NCBI RefSeq assembly: GCF_036373705.1
Contig: NC_089858.1
Span: forward strand, 13,888,501 to 13,952,500
Source: Amia ocellicauda
Taxonomy: Eukaryota > Chordata > Actinopteri > Amiiformes > Amiidae
Direction: 5' to 3'
Length of the DNA stretch: 64,000 nt
This document shows positions 36,315 to 50,900 of this stretch, piece by piece. Every line of letters starts with the position of its first letter. Within the stretch, counting starts at the first letter, position 1. Position numbers and translations under genes: made by a program. Below the pieces are notes generated by a model that did not search any database, was not told where the DNA came from, and saw only the letters and a program-made list of their open reading frames with translations.

Positions 36315-39300
36315 ATCAATAGGTGTGTGTGTGAAAACAATCCTATTATGTTTTTAGTGTGTTTTCAGTAGTCCAGGCCTGTCATTCCACTTTTATTTTT
36401 TATATTAGGATATTTTAAAGGAAGTGTCTTCAGGATTTTAGGATTCCTGTGTGGGACTTGGAGATATATGTTTTCCCCATTGTAGTCTATGGGCATTCCA
36501 CTCCCCAATTATAGTTAATGGGCATTATGTTTTGTCATTTGTTTTAGTCTGTCCCTTTATTTCACAGAAAATCTATTTCCAAAAAGCAAATTGTTATTAA
36601 GCTCGGGTTTGTAACTTGCGATATTGTCTGATACTTCGTCAACCTCGTCTGAATGTCACTGTTTCAGCGATCAGTACTATTTTGAAAATGAGCGCGATGC
36701 TGATTGGCTAAAATGGATATATTGCCCTTTGATATAAATCGGGAATGTGAAATGTCGCGTTTCGGGGGGAGGAAAAAAGGTTTTTAACATTGGGATTACA
36801 AATCATCACTCGTTTTAAATTAAACTGTATACTACGTGAAAAGAGTACCCTCTAGGAGTATATCCATATCAAGAACCTGAATTATGTGTGGCATTGGCTT
36901 AATTATGACGTTTTGGCACAAACCTGTCATGAGTGGTGCATAACGGCATTAATCACTTTGGGTTGTTTTCACTAATTGATTTATATTATTTTTTGTGTTC
37001 TCTTTATTGCTGTTGCACTTTATTCACTTATCACGTTCTATTTTCTTTACTGGTTGTTGTGGTTGGTTTAATTGTGTGCTTATTTAATTATATTATTTTT
37101 GGTGTTGGGTTATTGATAAAATGCTGAGTACGGCTCACCGCTGGACATTCCCACGTGGATTTCCCGGGGTCAACAAACTAATTGCTTTCACTTGCCCCCC
37201 TAGCCCAGGGAACAGGCTATTAACAGCCTGGAAATCGCCTTTAAGCGGGAAGAGAAACAGACCTACAGCGCTTCACTTGTTCCACTTTTTGTTGTTCCAG
37301 CCTTATTCCACAATTGATTAAACTAATTATTTTCCTAAAAATTCTACAAACAATACCCCATAATGACAACATGAAAGAAGTTTGACATCTTTGCAAATGT
37401 ATTAAAAATAAAAAAGTACATAAAACAGCCACCGCAAACCCCGAATGACCAGGGCAGGGGAGGAAGGGCAGAGGAAGACGGCAGAGAATTAGCCTATGCG
37501 ACCAGTTGCTTATTCAGTGGATTACAAATTTGTCGAAGAGAAATTGGACCGGCGTGGAGGAAATCGGCAGAGCGAATTGACGGCGAGAGGCTCCGAGGAG
37601 GCTGGTACTGGGAACGCGGGTTATACGTGTGATTAGACGATTAAATGAACAGAGCATGGATACGGTTGTGAAGACCACTTCATTGAAAAATGACGTGTTG
37701 CTGATCCGCTTTTCAGTGGTTAGGATCGGGGTATTGTATCGCCGACTGCCCACTGCGGCGACGGGTTTTACTGCTGTGACTGTACCTGAGAGAGAGAGAG
37801 ATTAATGGATTGTATTCTTGCATGGTTGCACAGACTCTTGTGGTCTGCATGGTGTACCGGGACGTGTTCACTTTGCTTTATTTGGCACAGAGACTTATCT
37901 TGCTTATCTTTTGCTTGCAGGACTCCGACTTCCTTGTCCTTTGCAGAGATCACTGGTGAAGCCGAAGGGCTCGTGGCTACAACGGTGGCGTGCGCTTACC
38001 TGCGGGGCTCGTGGGTGGTCCCCGCTGCGGGAATACATTGAGACCGAGTTTAGGAATAGTACAGAACTTTAGTAAATGTATCGTTTTAGTCATTTTCTAT
38101 TGTTTTGGTGAGGGTTTTAGGATTTTAACTTGCCCCGTTTTATTAAAGGCATTTGAGTTCGTTTTAGGGAAATTAACAGTTTCTACTATTATAATTCTGT
38201 GTATGTGGTACTGAACAGACTTCGTGCCCTGTATCAGTTATAAATAGTGTAAAAATAAAACTTGTACCTACCTTACTCATCCGTGTGGTGGTGCCTTGGG
38301 GTCCGTCGAGCCTGCTCGGGGAGAAAATATTATTGGGTGCGACGACACGTATAAGGCAGTTAACTACGCTGCATACGCCTCCCAGTCACCGCATCTCGGC
38401 TTGTGTCTCTGGGCTTCCCGCAACCAGCCTGTCTATGCTTTCCCTGACACTCTCTCTCTTCCGAGACATTCCTCCCTACTTTTATACAGGTGCAGCAATC
38501 ACTTCAAGCATTGTCATCTGTTGATCATTACCCAATTAAAACAAATCTGTATAATCCCTAATATTTGACCCGTTTACAACAGCATCCTATAATAGAATCG
38601 GATTAAATGGATCAAGACATTGATCATGAACCCTGGGTTTGCAAAGTGATCAAGATTTAATTCCAAAGGAAAGCTAATCAGAGGATAGCAGTTGCAAGTC
38701 TGCAAACAAAAATAATAATGGCAATAATATGATATGTAGAAAATCACGTTTCAGGAAACAACACTATTGTAACTCTTTCTCAATGACTAATGTTATTATA
38801 CAGCTCAGATTGTTGGCTATATTATATTCAGTACAGTCTACCGCATAAACTACATGTCTGGTGGCTGTAGAAAAAAAGTGTATATAATGTATTCATTTGA
38901 GGAGTTTACAGCTGGAACGCAGTATAGGTATTTAACTAAAACTTACTAAACTTACTAAATTTACCTTAGCTACTGCTGGACTGGATGACTGACTTCAAAT
39001 CTTTGATTGAATCTTAATGGACTGACCAACCGTAACCATCACAACACACAATTTGATTGGTCTGTTGAGTGTTGTGGGCGGAATGCTTGGAATTTGAATA
39101 TATTGCTCCTTCATTTATTGGTCTATTTGTCTGTCACCCACCATTTTCTTCCCCCGTGACAGTGTACACAATTTGTACTCTGTAACAAATGCCTTTTTAG
39201 AAGTAGCAAAGTACAATGCTTCACTCAAAACATACTTAAGTAAAAGTAAAATTACCAAATTTGAAAAATACTCAAATGTAAATGTAAAATCTACTAAGTT

Positions 39301-40483
39301 ACAGGAACGAGAGTAGTTTCTACCCTTGCTAAGAAGTTTAAAAAGCTGGATTTCCCATCTGTTCAGGAGTATTTGCAATGAATGTGCTCAGACTAACCTC
39401 AACTACAAACCAACAAAGTTGTTACTGTTTTGGTCTCCCCCTGTCTTTTTGGCGGGGAGGGAGGGGCATGAGGAGTATATATTGCCCAGCAGGTATTGTA
39501 AATGTTCTTTAGTGATTTGTCCTACCCGCATGTTTTCAAACAGAATGAACACACTCATTTTCATAAAGATGCATTTAATAATGGTAGTGACAGTTATCAA
39601 ATGATCACTGTCTGACTTTAGTAATTGCTGTGCATTTTGTTCTGCAGTAACAACTAAATCACTATCTTCCATTCCATATGACAGGGCTGCTCAGCTCATC
39701 ATCACTGCACCAGTATAACTGGTGTAACCTGTACCTGTGCTTTTCTATAAGGCAGATGGCCACGTCTGGTTACGAAAAATAAATATACATAAACGTAGTA
39801 GGGTTTTGATTAATCTTTATTATGATAATGTGTGTAGTGTTTCCTATATTGTATTTTGGTTATTAATTGCACAAGCTTGTTGTATTTTGTTTTTACTTAG
39901 CATCCCTAATCTACTTCTCTCTTCTCCGTGGGACTGTCTGAGTAACTGCGTGACTGACTGACCCGCGTCTGCCCCAACACACCCCTTGTTGCCTACCAAC
40001 CACTATGATCTGTTTATTATCTGTTATATTTTACTATTTTCGACTACTAAGGTTTTTTTTTTTCTTGCCATATTGTCTTAATCAAAAACATACAGCTGAT
40101 AAGTATTGATTGCATATAGGAAACTGATAGACAGGGTTATTTGTGTATAACTATTTAAATGGATAATTTGTTTGTGCTATCGTTCACTATAAATAGTTGA
40201 ATTGACCTCAACTACGAAACCTTGATATAACATTTTGTACAATATTAGTCCAAGTTAAACCTTGTTTTATTGATATGGCAGAGCTGTTTTATTGGAGACA
40301 ATTGGCATTTCTTGTTCTAAATTAGACCTAATAAATTCTGTACATAACAACCTTGGAGTATGATTACTTGGCTTCTTCTGGAGAAAAGAACCTGGTGTGG
40401 GGAACCATCCATTGGAGGTCCTTGTCCTTGGTAAACTCAGGGTGGTGTAGTACAGCTGTAACCTCCCAAGTAACTTACCTGTT

Positions 40484-41500
40484 ACATATACATATACACA
40501 CACATTCATATACACTATAAAATAATGAACAGTAATTTGCAATTAGCTTGTCTGAAAATTAAATTTAATCCTGACCAAAATCCAAAATTATAATAATAAT
40601 TTAACTTAGATTTCTGATATTTAAAAAATCATTTTATGAATGATGAAAACAGCTGTTTTACTGGACATATTAAATTTTAACAACAATTGTGAAATAATAA
40701 AGATAAGGGAAAAACTCTACAACTGTCACCGATGTGTGCAGAGAGAGAGAGATAGAAATATGATCTAAAGAATCTGAATACAAAATGTCATGTCATGTCA
40801 GGGAATGCAGTTTCTTGCAACCTTGTTAGAATCTTGTTTTTCTTGTTATTATAATTATAATTTGTGTGTGCCTGGGATGTGAGTGTGTGAAAGTGTGTGG
40901 GGTGTTTGTGTGTGTGAACACTGTGCAGTGAGATCAGTGGTTGATCTAAGACAGTCAGGTGTCTGAGTCACGGCAGGACCAACCAGCCACAGGTGGTATG
41001 AGCAGAGTGGGCAGGGTCCGGGAGCAGCTCTGCTCTGCTCTGCCTCTCCTTCTCTCACCTTCTGCTCACCGCACATATATTTGTATATATTAATCAGACG
41101 AATTTCATATAAAAGCACAGATTCAGGTAAACCAGATATAATTCATTATAATTGGCAGCTGGCCATAATGATGAGGTGATGAGGGAGCAGCCTTGTCATG
41201 CTATGGAATGGAAAATAAAGAGTTGCTGCATGTTAAAATACACCATAATTACTTAAGCCACTAAACAATGAACAGCCCAGTACAGCAGAGTGCTGTGATC
41301 TATTGAGCGTGTTCACACCTGAAGAGTCAACTTTGTCTCACCAGCTCGGCAGCATCACCCGAGACTCCAGGACCAGCCAGCAAGCAGGTATGAGCAGAGT
41401 GGGCAGGGGCTGGGCTCCCCTTCTTTCACCCTCTCCTAATCTCCTTCACCCTCTCCATTCTGATTTCTCCACTACTCGCTGTATTCTCTCAGGCTGTGCA

Positions 41501-41535
<35 letters not shown>

Positions 41536-41785
41536 CTGATTGGTGACAGTTGGAGAGTTTTTCCTTTTTCCTTATTTCTTCATAATTGTTAAAATTTCGT
41601 TGGTCCAGTAAAACAGTTGTTTTCATCATTTGTAAAATGTTTTTTGTATATCGGAAATCTTAGTAAACTTTTTTTGTTCAGGATTAAATTAAATTTTCTG
41701 ATTAGCTAATTTCATTACTATTCAGATTTTTAATAGTGTATATATTTGTGTGTGTAGATACATGTATATCTTTATATATTGTATA
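40484..41785. repeat. Long inverted repeat, copy 4
   Basis: Arms about 40484-40752 and 41491-41785; the shortest CT tract of the set sits at its inner edge. Confidence 0.78.
41503..41531. repeat. (CT)n microsatellite, copy 4 (29 nt)
   Basis: Shortest allele of the array. Confidence 0.97.
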
Positions 41786-42132
41786 TTTACACCCCACCAA
41801 CCCAGCACACGGAGGAGTGGTGTGTGCGGCTCCCCACCTTCATTCCCAGACTGACATTTTTTTTAAACAACATTTCTTTCAAATCTTGAAAGTTCACACT
41901 GAGTAATGCTAACGGTGAGATAATTGACATTGAGTGGCAGCAGAAACTGAAGAGAACATACTGAAATATGTTGATTGCCTAAGTATTCAGACTCCTCAAC
42001 TCTGTATGTGGAGAAGGCACCTGCAACAATAACAGGAACTAGACTGGGCCACTTGAAGTCATTCACTGTCTTATTCTTAAGCCACTCCAGTGTAGCTTTT
42101 GCCTTGTGCTTTGGATTATTGTCCTGCTGATA

Positions 42133-43579
42133 CAGTTAGGTCCGTAAATATTTGGACAGTGACACAATTGTCATAATTTTGGCTCTGTACGCCACCACAA
42201 TGGATTGGAAAGGAAGCAATCAAGATGTACTTTAAGTGTAGACTTTCATCTTTAATATGAGGGTAGTTACATCCAAAATGTGTGACCGGTGTAGGAATTA
42301 CACCCATTTTTATATGTGGTCCCCCCAATTTTATGGGCTCAAAAGTATTTGGACAAACTAACATAATCATGAATTAAATTGTGAGTTTTAATACTTGGTT
42401 GCAAATCCTTTACAGTCAATGACTGCCTGAAGTCTGGAACCCATAGACATCACCAGATGCTGGGTTTCTTCCCTGGTGATGCTCTGCCAGGCCTGCACTG
42501 CAGCTGTCTTTAGTTCCTGCATGTTCTTGGGAGGTCTTGCCTTCAGTTTTGCCTTCAGCAAGTGACATGCTGCTCAATTGGATTCAGGTCAGGTGATTGA
42601 CTTGGCCACTGCAGAACATTCCACTTCTTCGGCATCTGCACTGTGTAGCGCCGTCCAAAGAGTTTTTGAAGCATTTGGCTGAATCTGAGCAGATAATATA
42701 GGCCTAAACACTTCATAATTCATCCTACTGCCCTTGTCAGCAGTCACATCATCAATAAATACAAGGGAACCAGTTCCCTCGGCAGCCATACATGCCCATG
42801 CCATAACATGCTGCACAGATGAGGTGGTATGCTTCAGATCATGAGCAGTTCCTTCCCTTCTCCATACTCTTCTCTTCCCATCATTCTGATGCAAGTTGAT
42901 CTTTGTCTCATCTGTCCATAGGATGTTGTTCCAGAACTGTACAGGGTTCTTTAGATATTGTTTGACAAAAACTAATCTGGTCTTCCTGTTTCCTGTTTAC
43001 ACCTTGTGGTAAACCCTCTGTATTTACTCTGGTGAAGTCTTCTCTTGATTGTTGACTTTGACACAGATACGTCTACCTCCTGGAGGGTGTTCTTGATCTG
43101 GCCAACTGTTGTGAAGAGGTTTTTCTTCACCAGGGAAATAATTATTCTGTCATCTACCACTGTTGTTTTCCATGGTCTTCCAGGCCTTTTGGTGTTCCTG
43201 AGCTCACCAGTGCGTTCTTTCTTTTTAAGAATGTACCAAATAGTTGATTTGGCCACACCTAATGTTTTTGCTATCTCTCTGATTGTTTGTTTTGATTTCT
43301 ATGGCAAAACTTCAGGCAAAATGCCCCAAGAACAAGCAGGAACTAAAGACCGCTGCAGTACAGGCCTGGCAGAGCATCACCAGGAAAGAAACCCAGCATC
43401 TGGTGATGTCTATGGGTTCCAGACTTCAGGCAGTCATTGAATGCAAAGGATTTGCAACCAAGTATTGAAACTACACTTAAAGTACATCTTGATTGCTTCC
43501 TTTCAAATCCATTGTGGTGGCATATAGAGCCAAAATGATGACAATTGTGTCTCTGTCCAAATATTTATGGACCTAACTG
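42133..43579 (-). mobile_element. Tc1-A (copy 4)
   Basis: Same insertion. It differs by a mosaic of copy-1-like (CAAGAACAAG) and copy-2-like (CTTCAGG) bases and a private Cys-to-Arg codon near 43214. Transposase remnant about 42558-43301 on the minus strand. Confidence 0.93.
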
Positions 43580-44261
43580 TAGGTTAATTTTAACCCCAGT
43601 TTTAAGCCTTTAGCAGACTGAAACAGGTTTTCCTCTAGTTTTTACCTGGTGCTTTATCCTATGCTATGCTGTGTTAGTCCTGAGGCAAACTTAATGCTTG
43701 GTATTTAGACAGAAATGTTCCAGGTCATTCTTGTCTGACAACTCCTTCTGCCACATTTTTGCAGGATCACTCAGGTGCTTTGAGATGGCATATTTATAGT
43801 AATGTTCTGTGGTGTTCTGGATATTGTTCTGGATATCTCAGCCATTGAACTCTGTAGCTCTTTGAGATTTCTAATTTGAACGTGTTGAGTAGGTTGTGTT
43901 TGTAGCACAATAATTCCTACTTCACAGTGTCATGACTGCAAGCTTTAAAGCAACAAAATGTGAAAACTGTTAGGGGGTCTGAATACTGTGGCAAGCAAGG
44001 TATTTAAAGAGATATTTAACAGACCTTTTACTACTAATAGCAGTTATTGTTTTTATTCTTCTTTTTCATCTTCTTCATCCTATGATTATTTCATTTTTAG
44101 GGCTGGCTCATCTGTTCTTGTTTTGTATTAATCCCCTCACTCCCTCTCTCTCTCACAACCTCATCCATTGCCTATGCTCTTGCACACAGAGGCAGAAGGA
44201 CCGCAGAAAATACATTTCAGCACTGCGAAGCAACCGTTCTCCTCCTCTCCAACTCTCCATC

Positions 44262-45314
44262 ATGGAACAGATGTTCAAGGTGCTGCTGCCAGCACCACGC
44301 CTGCAGCTCCTGCTCCTCCCTCTGCTCCTTGTGCTCCTGCTGATCTGGTACAACCCGCAGCTGCTGCCCCTGGGCAGAGGAGCCCCCCGCCCCCACAACG
44401 TCACCGTTCTGGTCTGGCACTGGCCATTTGCCTATGCCTACCCCCTGCATGGTGACGTGTGCAACACTAACAATGGCCTCCCCAGCTGCCATCTCACTGA
44501 CAACCGCTCCCTCTATGAGCAGGCGGACGCAGTGATCTTCCACCACCGAGAGATCACCAGCCGGGCCGTGGTTCTGCCCATTAACCGGCCCCGGCCTCCT
44601 GGACAGAAGTGGGTCTGGATGTGTGTAGAATCACCGTCCCGCATCGGAAACCTGACCTGGCTCAACGGCCTCTTCAACTGGACCCTGACCTACCAGCGCA
44701 ACGCAGATATCTACGTTCCCTACGGGAAGCGGATACCCAGGAGGGGGAATAGCAGCAGCAGCTACACAATCCCCCAGAAGCGCTCAGACAAGCTGGCCTG
44801 CTGGGTGGTGAGCAACTACAAGGAGAGACACAGGAGGACCACGATTGCCAAGGAGCTGAGTGAGCTGATTCCCCTGGACATGTATGGACACTCTGTGAAC
44901 AAGCCACTGGACCAACGCAAGCTGTGGAGCACCATCTCACAGTACCGCTTCTACCTGGCGTTTGAGAACTCAGAGCACCACGACTACATCACTGAGAAGC
45001 TGTGGCGCAACTCTTACATGTCCGGCACGGTGCCCGTGGTGCTGGGTGCCCCCCGCTCCGACTACGAGGCCGTGGCCCCCCCCAACTCCTTTATTCATGT
45101 GGACGACTTCCCCTCTGCTCGGGAGCTCGCTGAATTCCTGCGCGCAGTGGCCTCCAATGAGACACGCTACCAGCAGTATTTCCAGTGGCACCGTGACTGG
45201 GAGGTGCAGGAGTACAGGGGCTGGCTAGGCAGGATCTGTGAGGCCTGCGTCCAGTACCACAATGCGCCCTCCAGGAAGGTGTACCAGGATCTGCAGGGCT
45301 GGTTTGGCAGCTAA
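44262..45314 (+). CDS. fut7: Alpha-1,3-fucosyltransferase, FUT7-like (copy 4)
   Basis: Protein identical to copy 1 (Arg146, Asn275). At least two silent differences in the last 200 bp of the coding region (45119 and 45221) match copy 5, as does a base just after the stop codon (45325). Confidence 0.93.
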   Translation: MEQMFKVLLPAPRLQLLLLPLLLVLLLIWYNPQLLPLGRGAPRPHNVTVLVWHWPFAYAYPLHGDVCNTNNGLPSCHLTDNRSLYEQADAVIFHHREITSRAVVLPINRPRPPGQKWVWMCVESPSRIGNLTWLNGLFNWTLTYQRNADIYVPYGKRIPRRGNSSSSYTIPQKRSDKLACWVVSNYKERHRRTTIAKELSELIPLDMYGHSVNKPLDQRKLWSTISQYRFYLAFENSEHHDYITEKLWRNSYMSGTVPVVLGAPRSDYEAVAPPNSFIHVDDFPSARELAEFLRAVASNETRYQQYFQWHRDWEVQEYRGWLGRICEACVQYHNAPSRKVYQDLQGWFGS

Positions 45315-46069
45315 CAGAGCAACTGATGACACCCCACTGCAGTGAAATACAATGAATGTGTTTGGGGTTGCAGCTGTCTGTGCTGATGCTGACCCTCGAG
45401 GGGCTTAACATGTTACAAACAGTGTCTGATTGGTAATTTCTAATAACTATAGCAGTGATTTCATTGGCATTCTAAACTAAGCCTACCAATATCATCAATA
45501 TTATTACCATTATTACTCATGAATAATAAATATTATCTTCTAAATTGCCAGCTACATTGGAAGGTCATTTGCGGATAGCAAAATAGGTTTGAAACACTTC
45601 TACTCTAATAAGAAGCAAGTAAGGAAATTAAGATGCTGATAAACTAGAAAAAAGTAACTGAGAAGCAGAGGTGGAAAGAGTACTGAAAAATCCTCCTCAG
45701 GTAGAAGTACTGTTACTTTGATGAAATTTTACTCAAGTAGAAGTAAAAGCACTGGTATAAAAAACTACTCAAGTAAAAGTAAAAAGTAGCTCATTTAAAA
45801 AGTACAGATTGCAGAGATGTGTAAAAATAAAGTAATGGTTCTATTGATTTAAAAGTTTGTGTTTTTATTATTATTTCTAAAAGGCTGTAGCTGATATTTA
45901 AATAAATTAATACAAATAAAATCACAATACCTACTTACCTAGAACACAAACAAATGTGGATATAACTTTATTGTGGGGAACATCACTGGTCAGGACAGGA
46001 GGCCATATTTGGCACAGACTAAAATGAATGACAAACGGAACGCGCATTGACTACAATGGGGAAAAACTT

Positions 46070-47455
46070 CGACTTAGTACTTGGTGGCAAAACCCTTGTT
46101 GGCAATCACAGAGGTCAGACGTTTCTTGTAGTTGGCCACCAGGTTTGCACACATCTCAGGAGGGATTTTGTCCCACTCCTCTTTGCAGATCCTCTCCAAG
46201 TCATTAAGGTTTCGAGGCTGACGTTTGGCAACTCGAACCTTCAGCTCCCTCCACAGATTTTCTATGGGATTAAGGTCTGGAGACTGGCTAGGCCACTCCA
46301 GGACCTTAATGTGCTTCTTCTTGAGCCACTCCTTTGTTGCCTTGGCTGTGTGTTTTGGGTCATTGTCATGTTGGAATACCATCCACGACCCATTTTCAAT
46401 GCCCTGGCTGAGGGGGAAGGTGGTTCTCACCCAAGATTTGACGGTACATGGCCCCGTCCATCGTCCCTTTGATGCGGTGCAGTTGTCCTGTCCCCTTAGC
46501 AGAAAAACACCCCCAAAGCATAATGTTTCCACCTCCATGTTTGACGGTGGGGATGGTGTTCTTGGGGTCATTCCTCCTCCTCCAAACACGGCGAGTTGAG
46601 TTGATGCCAAAGAGCTTGATTTTGGTCTCATCTGACCACAACACTTTCACCCAGTTCTCCTCTGAATCATTCAGATGTTCATTGGCAAACTTCAGATGGG
46701 CCTGTACATGTGCTTTCTTGAGCAGGAGGACCTTGCGGGCGCTGCAGGATTTCAGTCCTTCACGGCGTAGTGTGTTACCAATTGTTTTCTTGGTGACTAT
46801 GGTCCCAGCTGCCTTGAGATCATTAACAAGATCCTCCCGTGTAGTTCTGGGCTGATTCCTCACCGTTCTCATGATCATTGAAACTCCACGAGGTGAGATT
46901 TTGCATGGAGCCCCAGACCGAGGGAGACTGACAGTTATTTTGGGTTTCTTCCATTTGCGAATAATCGCACCAACTGTTGTCACCTTCTCACCAAGCTGCT
47001 TGGCGATGGTCTTGTAACCCATTCCAGCCTTGTGTAGGTCTACAATCTTGTCCCTGACATCCTTGGACAGCTCTTTGGTCTTGGCCATGGTGGAGAGTTT
47101 GGAATCTGATTGATTGATTGCTTCTGTGGACAGGTGTCTTTTATACAGGTAACAAGCTGAGATTAGGAGCAGTCCCTTTAAGAGAGTGCTCCTAATCTCA
47201 GCTCGTTACCTGTATAAAAAACACCTGGGAGCCAGAAATCTTGCTGATTGATAGGGGATCAAATACTTATTTCACTCATTAATGTGCAAATCAATGTATA
47301 ACTTTTTTGAAATGCGTTTTTCTGGATTTTTTTGTTGTTATTCTGTCTCTCACTGTTAAAATACACCTACCATTAAAATTATAGACTGATCATTTCTTTG
47401 TCAGTGGGTAAACGTACAAAATCAGCAGGGGATCAAATACTTTTTTCCCTCACTG
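46070..47455 (-). mobile_element. Tc1-B (copy 4)
   Basis: Same structure; frameshifted transposase at 46074-47088, minus strand. It differs from the other copies at a Ser/Ala codon (GAMYRQ) and at a silent site near 46134. Confidence 0.9.
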
Positions 47456-47831
47456 TATATATATATATATATTCTGTCATCTACATTTATGTACACTGCA
47501 AGTTCAACCTTATCTGAAAAAATAAACTGTAAATGGGAAACTATATGTAAAATAATGTGATGTATTAAAACAATTGTAAATACCCCTTAATAAAGTCTGC
47601 ATAGAAATATTAACAATAAAGAATTTTCGTAAGCAATTAACAGCAATAAAGACAGCATTATGATAATTAACTGATTAACTATTTTTATTTGCTTTTATAT
47701 TAAATTATATTGTTAACCCATTTCTTCACAGTAATTGACATTCAATAAGTAGTTTCTATTTTATTCAATTTTAATATTAAAGCAATAGGTTTTATTACAT
47801 CAACTATGAAGTATTGTGCATTTTTTTGCAG

Positions 47832-47986
47832 TAGATACGGTTTGTTTAGTTTTGAAAGTATATTAACCAATCAAATGAGAGAGGGCATGGTTCTTTGTTG
47901 TCAATGCAGGAAGTGGTATCATGGAGCTTGCCTTTCAACAAACCATACAACTTCCAAAGTATTTCATCTGTGAGACCTGCTTGTAA
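47832..47986 (+). pseudogene. PHD-finger fragment (copy 4)
   Basis: Unchanged from copy 1. Confidence 0.53.
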
Positions 47987-50900
47987 ATCAATAGGTGTGT
48001 GTGTGAAAACAATCCTATTATGTTTTTAGTGTGTTTTCAGTAGTCCAGGCCTGTCATTCCACTTTTATTTTTTATATTAGGATATTTTAAAGGAAGTGTC
48101 TTCAGGATTTTAGGATTCCTGTGTGGGACTTGGAGATATATGTTTTCCCCATTGTAGTCTATGGGCATTCCACTCCCCAATTATAGTTAATGGGCATTAT
48201 GTTTTGTCATTTGTTTTAGTCTGTCCCTTTATTTCACAGAAAATCTATTTCCAAAAAGCAAATTGTTCTTAAGTACGGGTTTGTAACTTGCGATATTGTC
48301 TGATACTTCGTCAACCTCGTCTGAATGTCACTGTTTCAGCGATCAGTACTATTTTGAAAATGAGCGCGATGCTGATTGGCTAAAATGGATATATTGCCCT
48401 TTGATATAAATCGGGAATGTGAAATGTCGCGTTTCGGGGGGAGGAAAAAAGGTTTTTAACATTGGGATTACAAATCATCACTCGTTTTAAATTAAACTGT
48501 ATACTACGTGAAAAGAGTACCCTCTAGGAGTATATCCATATCAAGAACCTGAATTATGTGTGGCATTGGCTTAATTATCACGTTTTGGCACAAACCTGTC
48601 ACGAGTGGTGCATAACGGCATTAATCACTTTGGGTTGTTTTCACTAATTGATTTATATTATTTTTTGTGTTCTCTTTATTGCTGTTGCACTTTATTCACT
48701 TATCACGTTCTATTTTCTTTACTGGTTGTTGTGGTTGGTTTAATTGTGTGCTTATTTAATTATATTATTTTTGGTGTTGGGTTATTGATAAAATGCTGAG
48801 TACGGCTCACCGCTGGACATTCCCACGTGGATTTCCCGGGGTCAACAAACTAATTGCTTTCACTTGCCCCCCTAGCCCAGGGAACAGGCTATTAACAGCC
48901 TGGAAATCGCCTTTAAGCGGGAAGAGAAACAGACCTACAGCGCTTCACTTGTTCCACTTTTTGTTGTTCCAGCCTTATTCCACAATTGATTAAACTAATT
49001 ATTTTCCTAAAAATTCTACAAACAATACCCCATAATGACAACATGAAAGAAGTTTGACATCTTTGCAAATGTATTAAAAATAAAAAAGTACATAAAACAG
49101 CCACCGCAAACCCCGAATGACCAGGGCAGGGGAGGAAGGGCAGAGGAAGACGGCAGAGAATTAGCCTATGCGACCAGTTGCTTATTCAGTGGATTACAAA
49201 TTTGTCGAAGAGAAATTGGACCGGCGTGGAGGAAATCGGCAGAGCGAATTGACGGCGAGAGGCTCCGAGGAGGCTGGTACTGGGAACGCGGGTTATACGT
49301 GTGATTAGACGATTAAATGAACAGAGCATGGATACGGTTGTGAAGACCACTTCATTGAAAAATGACGTGTTGCTGATCCGCTTTTCAGTGGTTAGGATCG
49401 GGGTATTGTATCGCCGACTGCCCACTGCGGCGACGGGTTTTACTGCTGTGACTGTACCTGAGAGAGAGAGAGATTAATGGATTGTATTCTTGCATGGTTG
49501 CACAGACTCTTGTGGTCTGCATGGTGTACCGGGACGTGTTCACTTTGCTTTATTTGGCACAGAGACTTATCTTGCTTATCTTTTGCTTGCAGGACTCCGA
49601 CTTCCTTGTCCTTTGCAGAGATCACTGGTGAAGCCGAAGGGCTCGTGGCTACAACGGTGGCGTGCGCTTACCTGCGGGGCTCGTGGGTGGTCCCCGCTGC
49701 GGGAATACATTGAGACCGAGTTTAGGAATAGTACAGAACTTTAGTAAATGTATCGTTTTAGTCATTTTCTATTGTTTTGGTGAGGGTTTTAGGATTTTAA
49801 CTTGCCCCGTTTTATTAAAGGCATTTGAGTTCGTTTTAGGGAAATTAACAGTTTCTACTATTATAATTCTGTGTATGTGGTACTGAACAGACTTCGTGCC
49901 CTGTATCAGTTATAAATAGTGTAAAAATAAAACTTGTACCTACCTTACTCATCCGTGTGGTGGTGCCTTGGGGTCCGTCGAGCCTGCTCGGGGAGAAAAT
50001 ATTATTGGGTGCGACGACACGTATAAGGCAGTTAACTACGCTGCATACGCCTCCCAGTCACCGCATCTCGGCTTGTGTCTCTGGGCTTCCCGCAACCAGC
50101 CTGTCTATGCTTTCCCTGACACTCTCTCTCTTCCGAGACATTCCTCCCTACTTTTATACAGGTGCAGCAATCACTTCAAGCATTGTCATCTGTTGATCAT
50201 TACCCAATTAAAACAAATCTGTATAATCCCTAATATTTGACCCGTTTACAACAGCATCCTATAATAGAATCGGATTAAATGGATCAAGACATTGATCATG
50301 AACCCTGGGTTTGCAAAGTGATCAAGATTTAATTCCAAAGGAAAGCTAATCAGAGGATAGCAGTTGCAAGTCTGCAAACAAAAATAATAATGGCAATAAT
50401 ATGATATGTAGAAAATCACGTTTCAGGAAACAACACTATTTTAACTCTTTCTCAATGACTAATGTTATTATACAGCTCAGATTGTTGGCTATATTATATT
50501 CAGTACAGTCTACCGCATAAACTACATGTCTGGTGGCTGTAGAAAAAAAGTGTATATAATGTATTCATTTGAGGAGTTTACAGCTGGAACGCAGTATAGG
50601 TATTTAACTAAAACTTACTAAACTTACTAAATTTACCTTAGCTACTGCTGGACTGGATGACTGACTTCAAATCTTTGATTGAATCTTAATGGACTGACCA
50701 ACCGTAACCATCACAACACACAATTTGATTGGTCTGTTGAGTGTTGTGGGCGGAATGCTTGGAATTTGAATATATTGCTCCTTCATTTATTGGTCTATTT
50801 GTCTGTCACCCACCATTTTCTTCCCCCGTGACAGTGTACACAATTTGTACTCTGTAACAAATGCCTTTTTAGAAGTAGCAAAGTACAATGCTTCACTCAA

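Larger units (their letters stand above)
27526..39201 (+). repeat. Tandem unit, copy 3
   Basis: Complete 11676-bp unit and the cleanest reference copy of the array. It shares copy 2's diagnostic variants. The hAT end near 39061 has a T (shared with copy 4) where copies 1 and the post-gap copy have C. Confidence 0.97.
33994..39328. mobile_element. hAT-type element joining units 3 and 4
   Basis: Complete copy with the same CTGAGAAG / CTAAGAAG flanks. This is the cleanest example for analysis. Confidence 0.78.
39202..50873 (+). repeat. Tandem unit, copy 4
   Basis: Complete 11672-bp unit; the 4-bp difference from copy 3 equals the CT-tract difference (29 versus 33 nt). Around the end of the fucosyltransferase gene (45119-45325) three successive diagnostic bases match copy 5 instead of copies 1-3. 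Tc1-B here encodes GAMYRQ where the other copies encode GSMYRQ. Confidence 0.97.
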
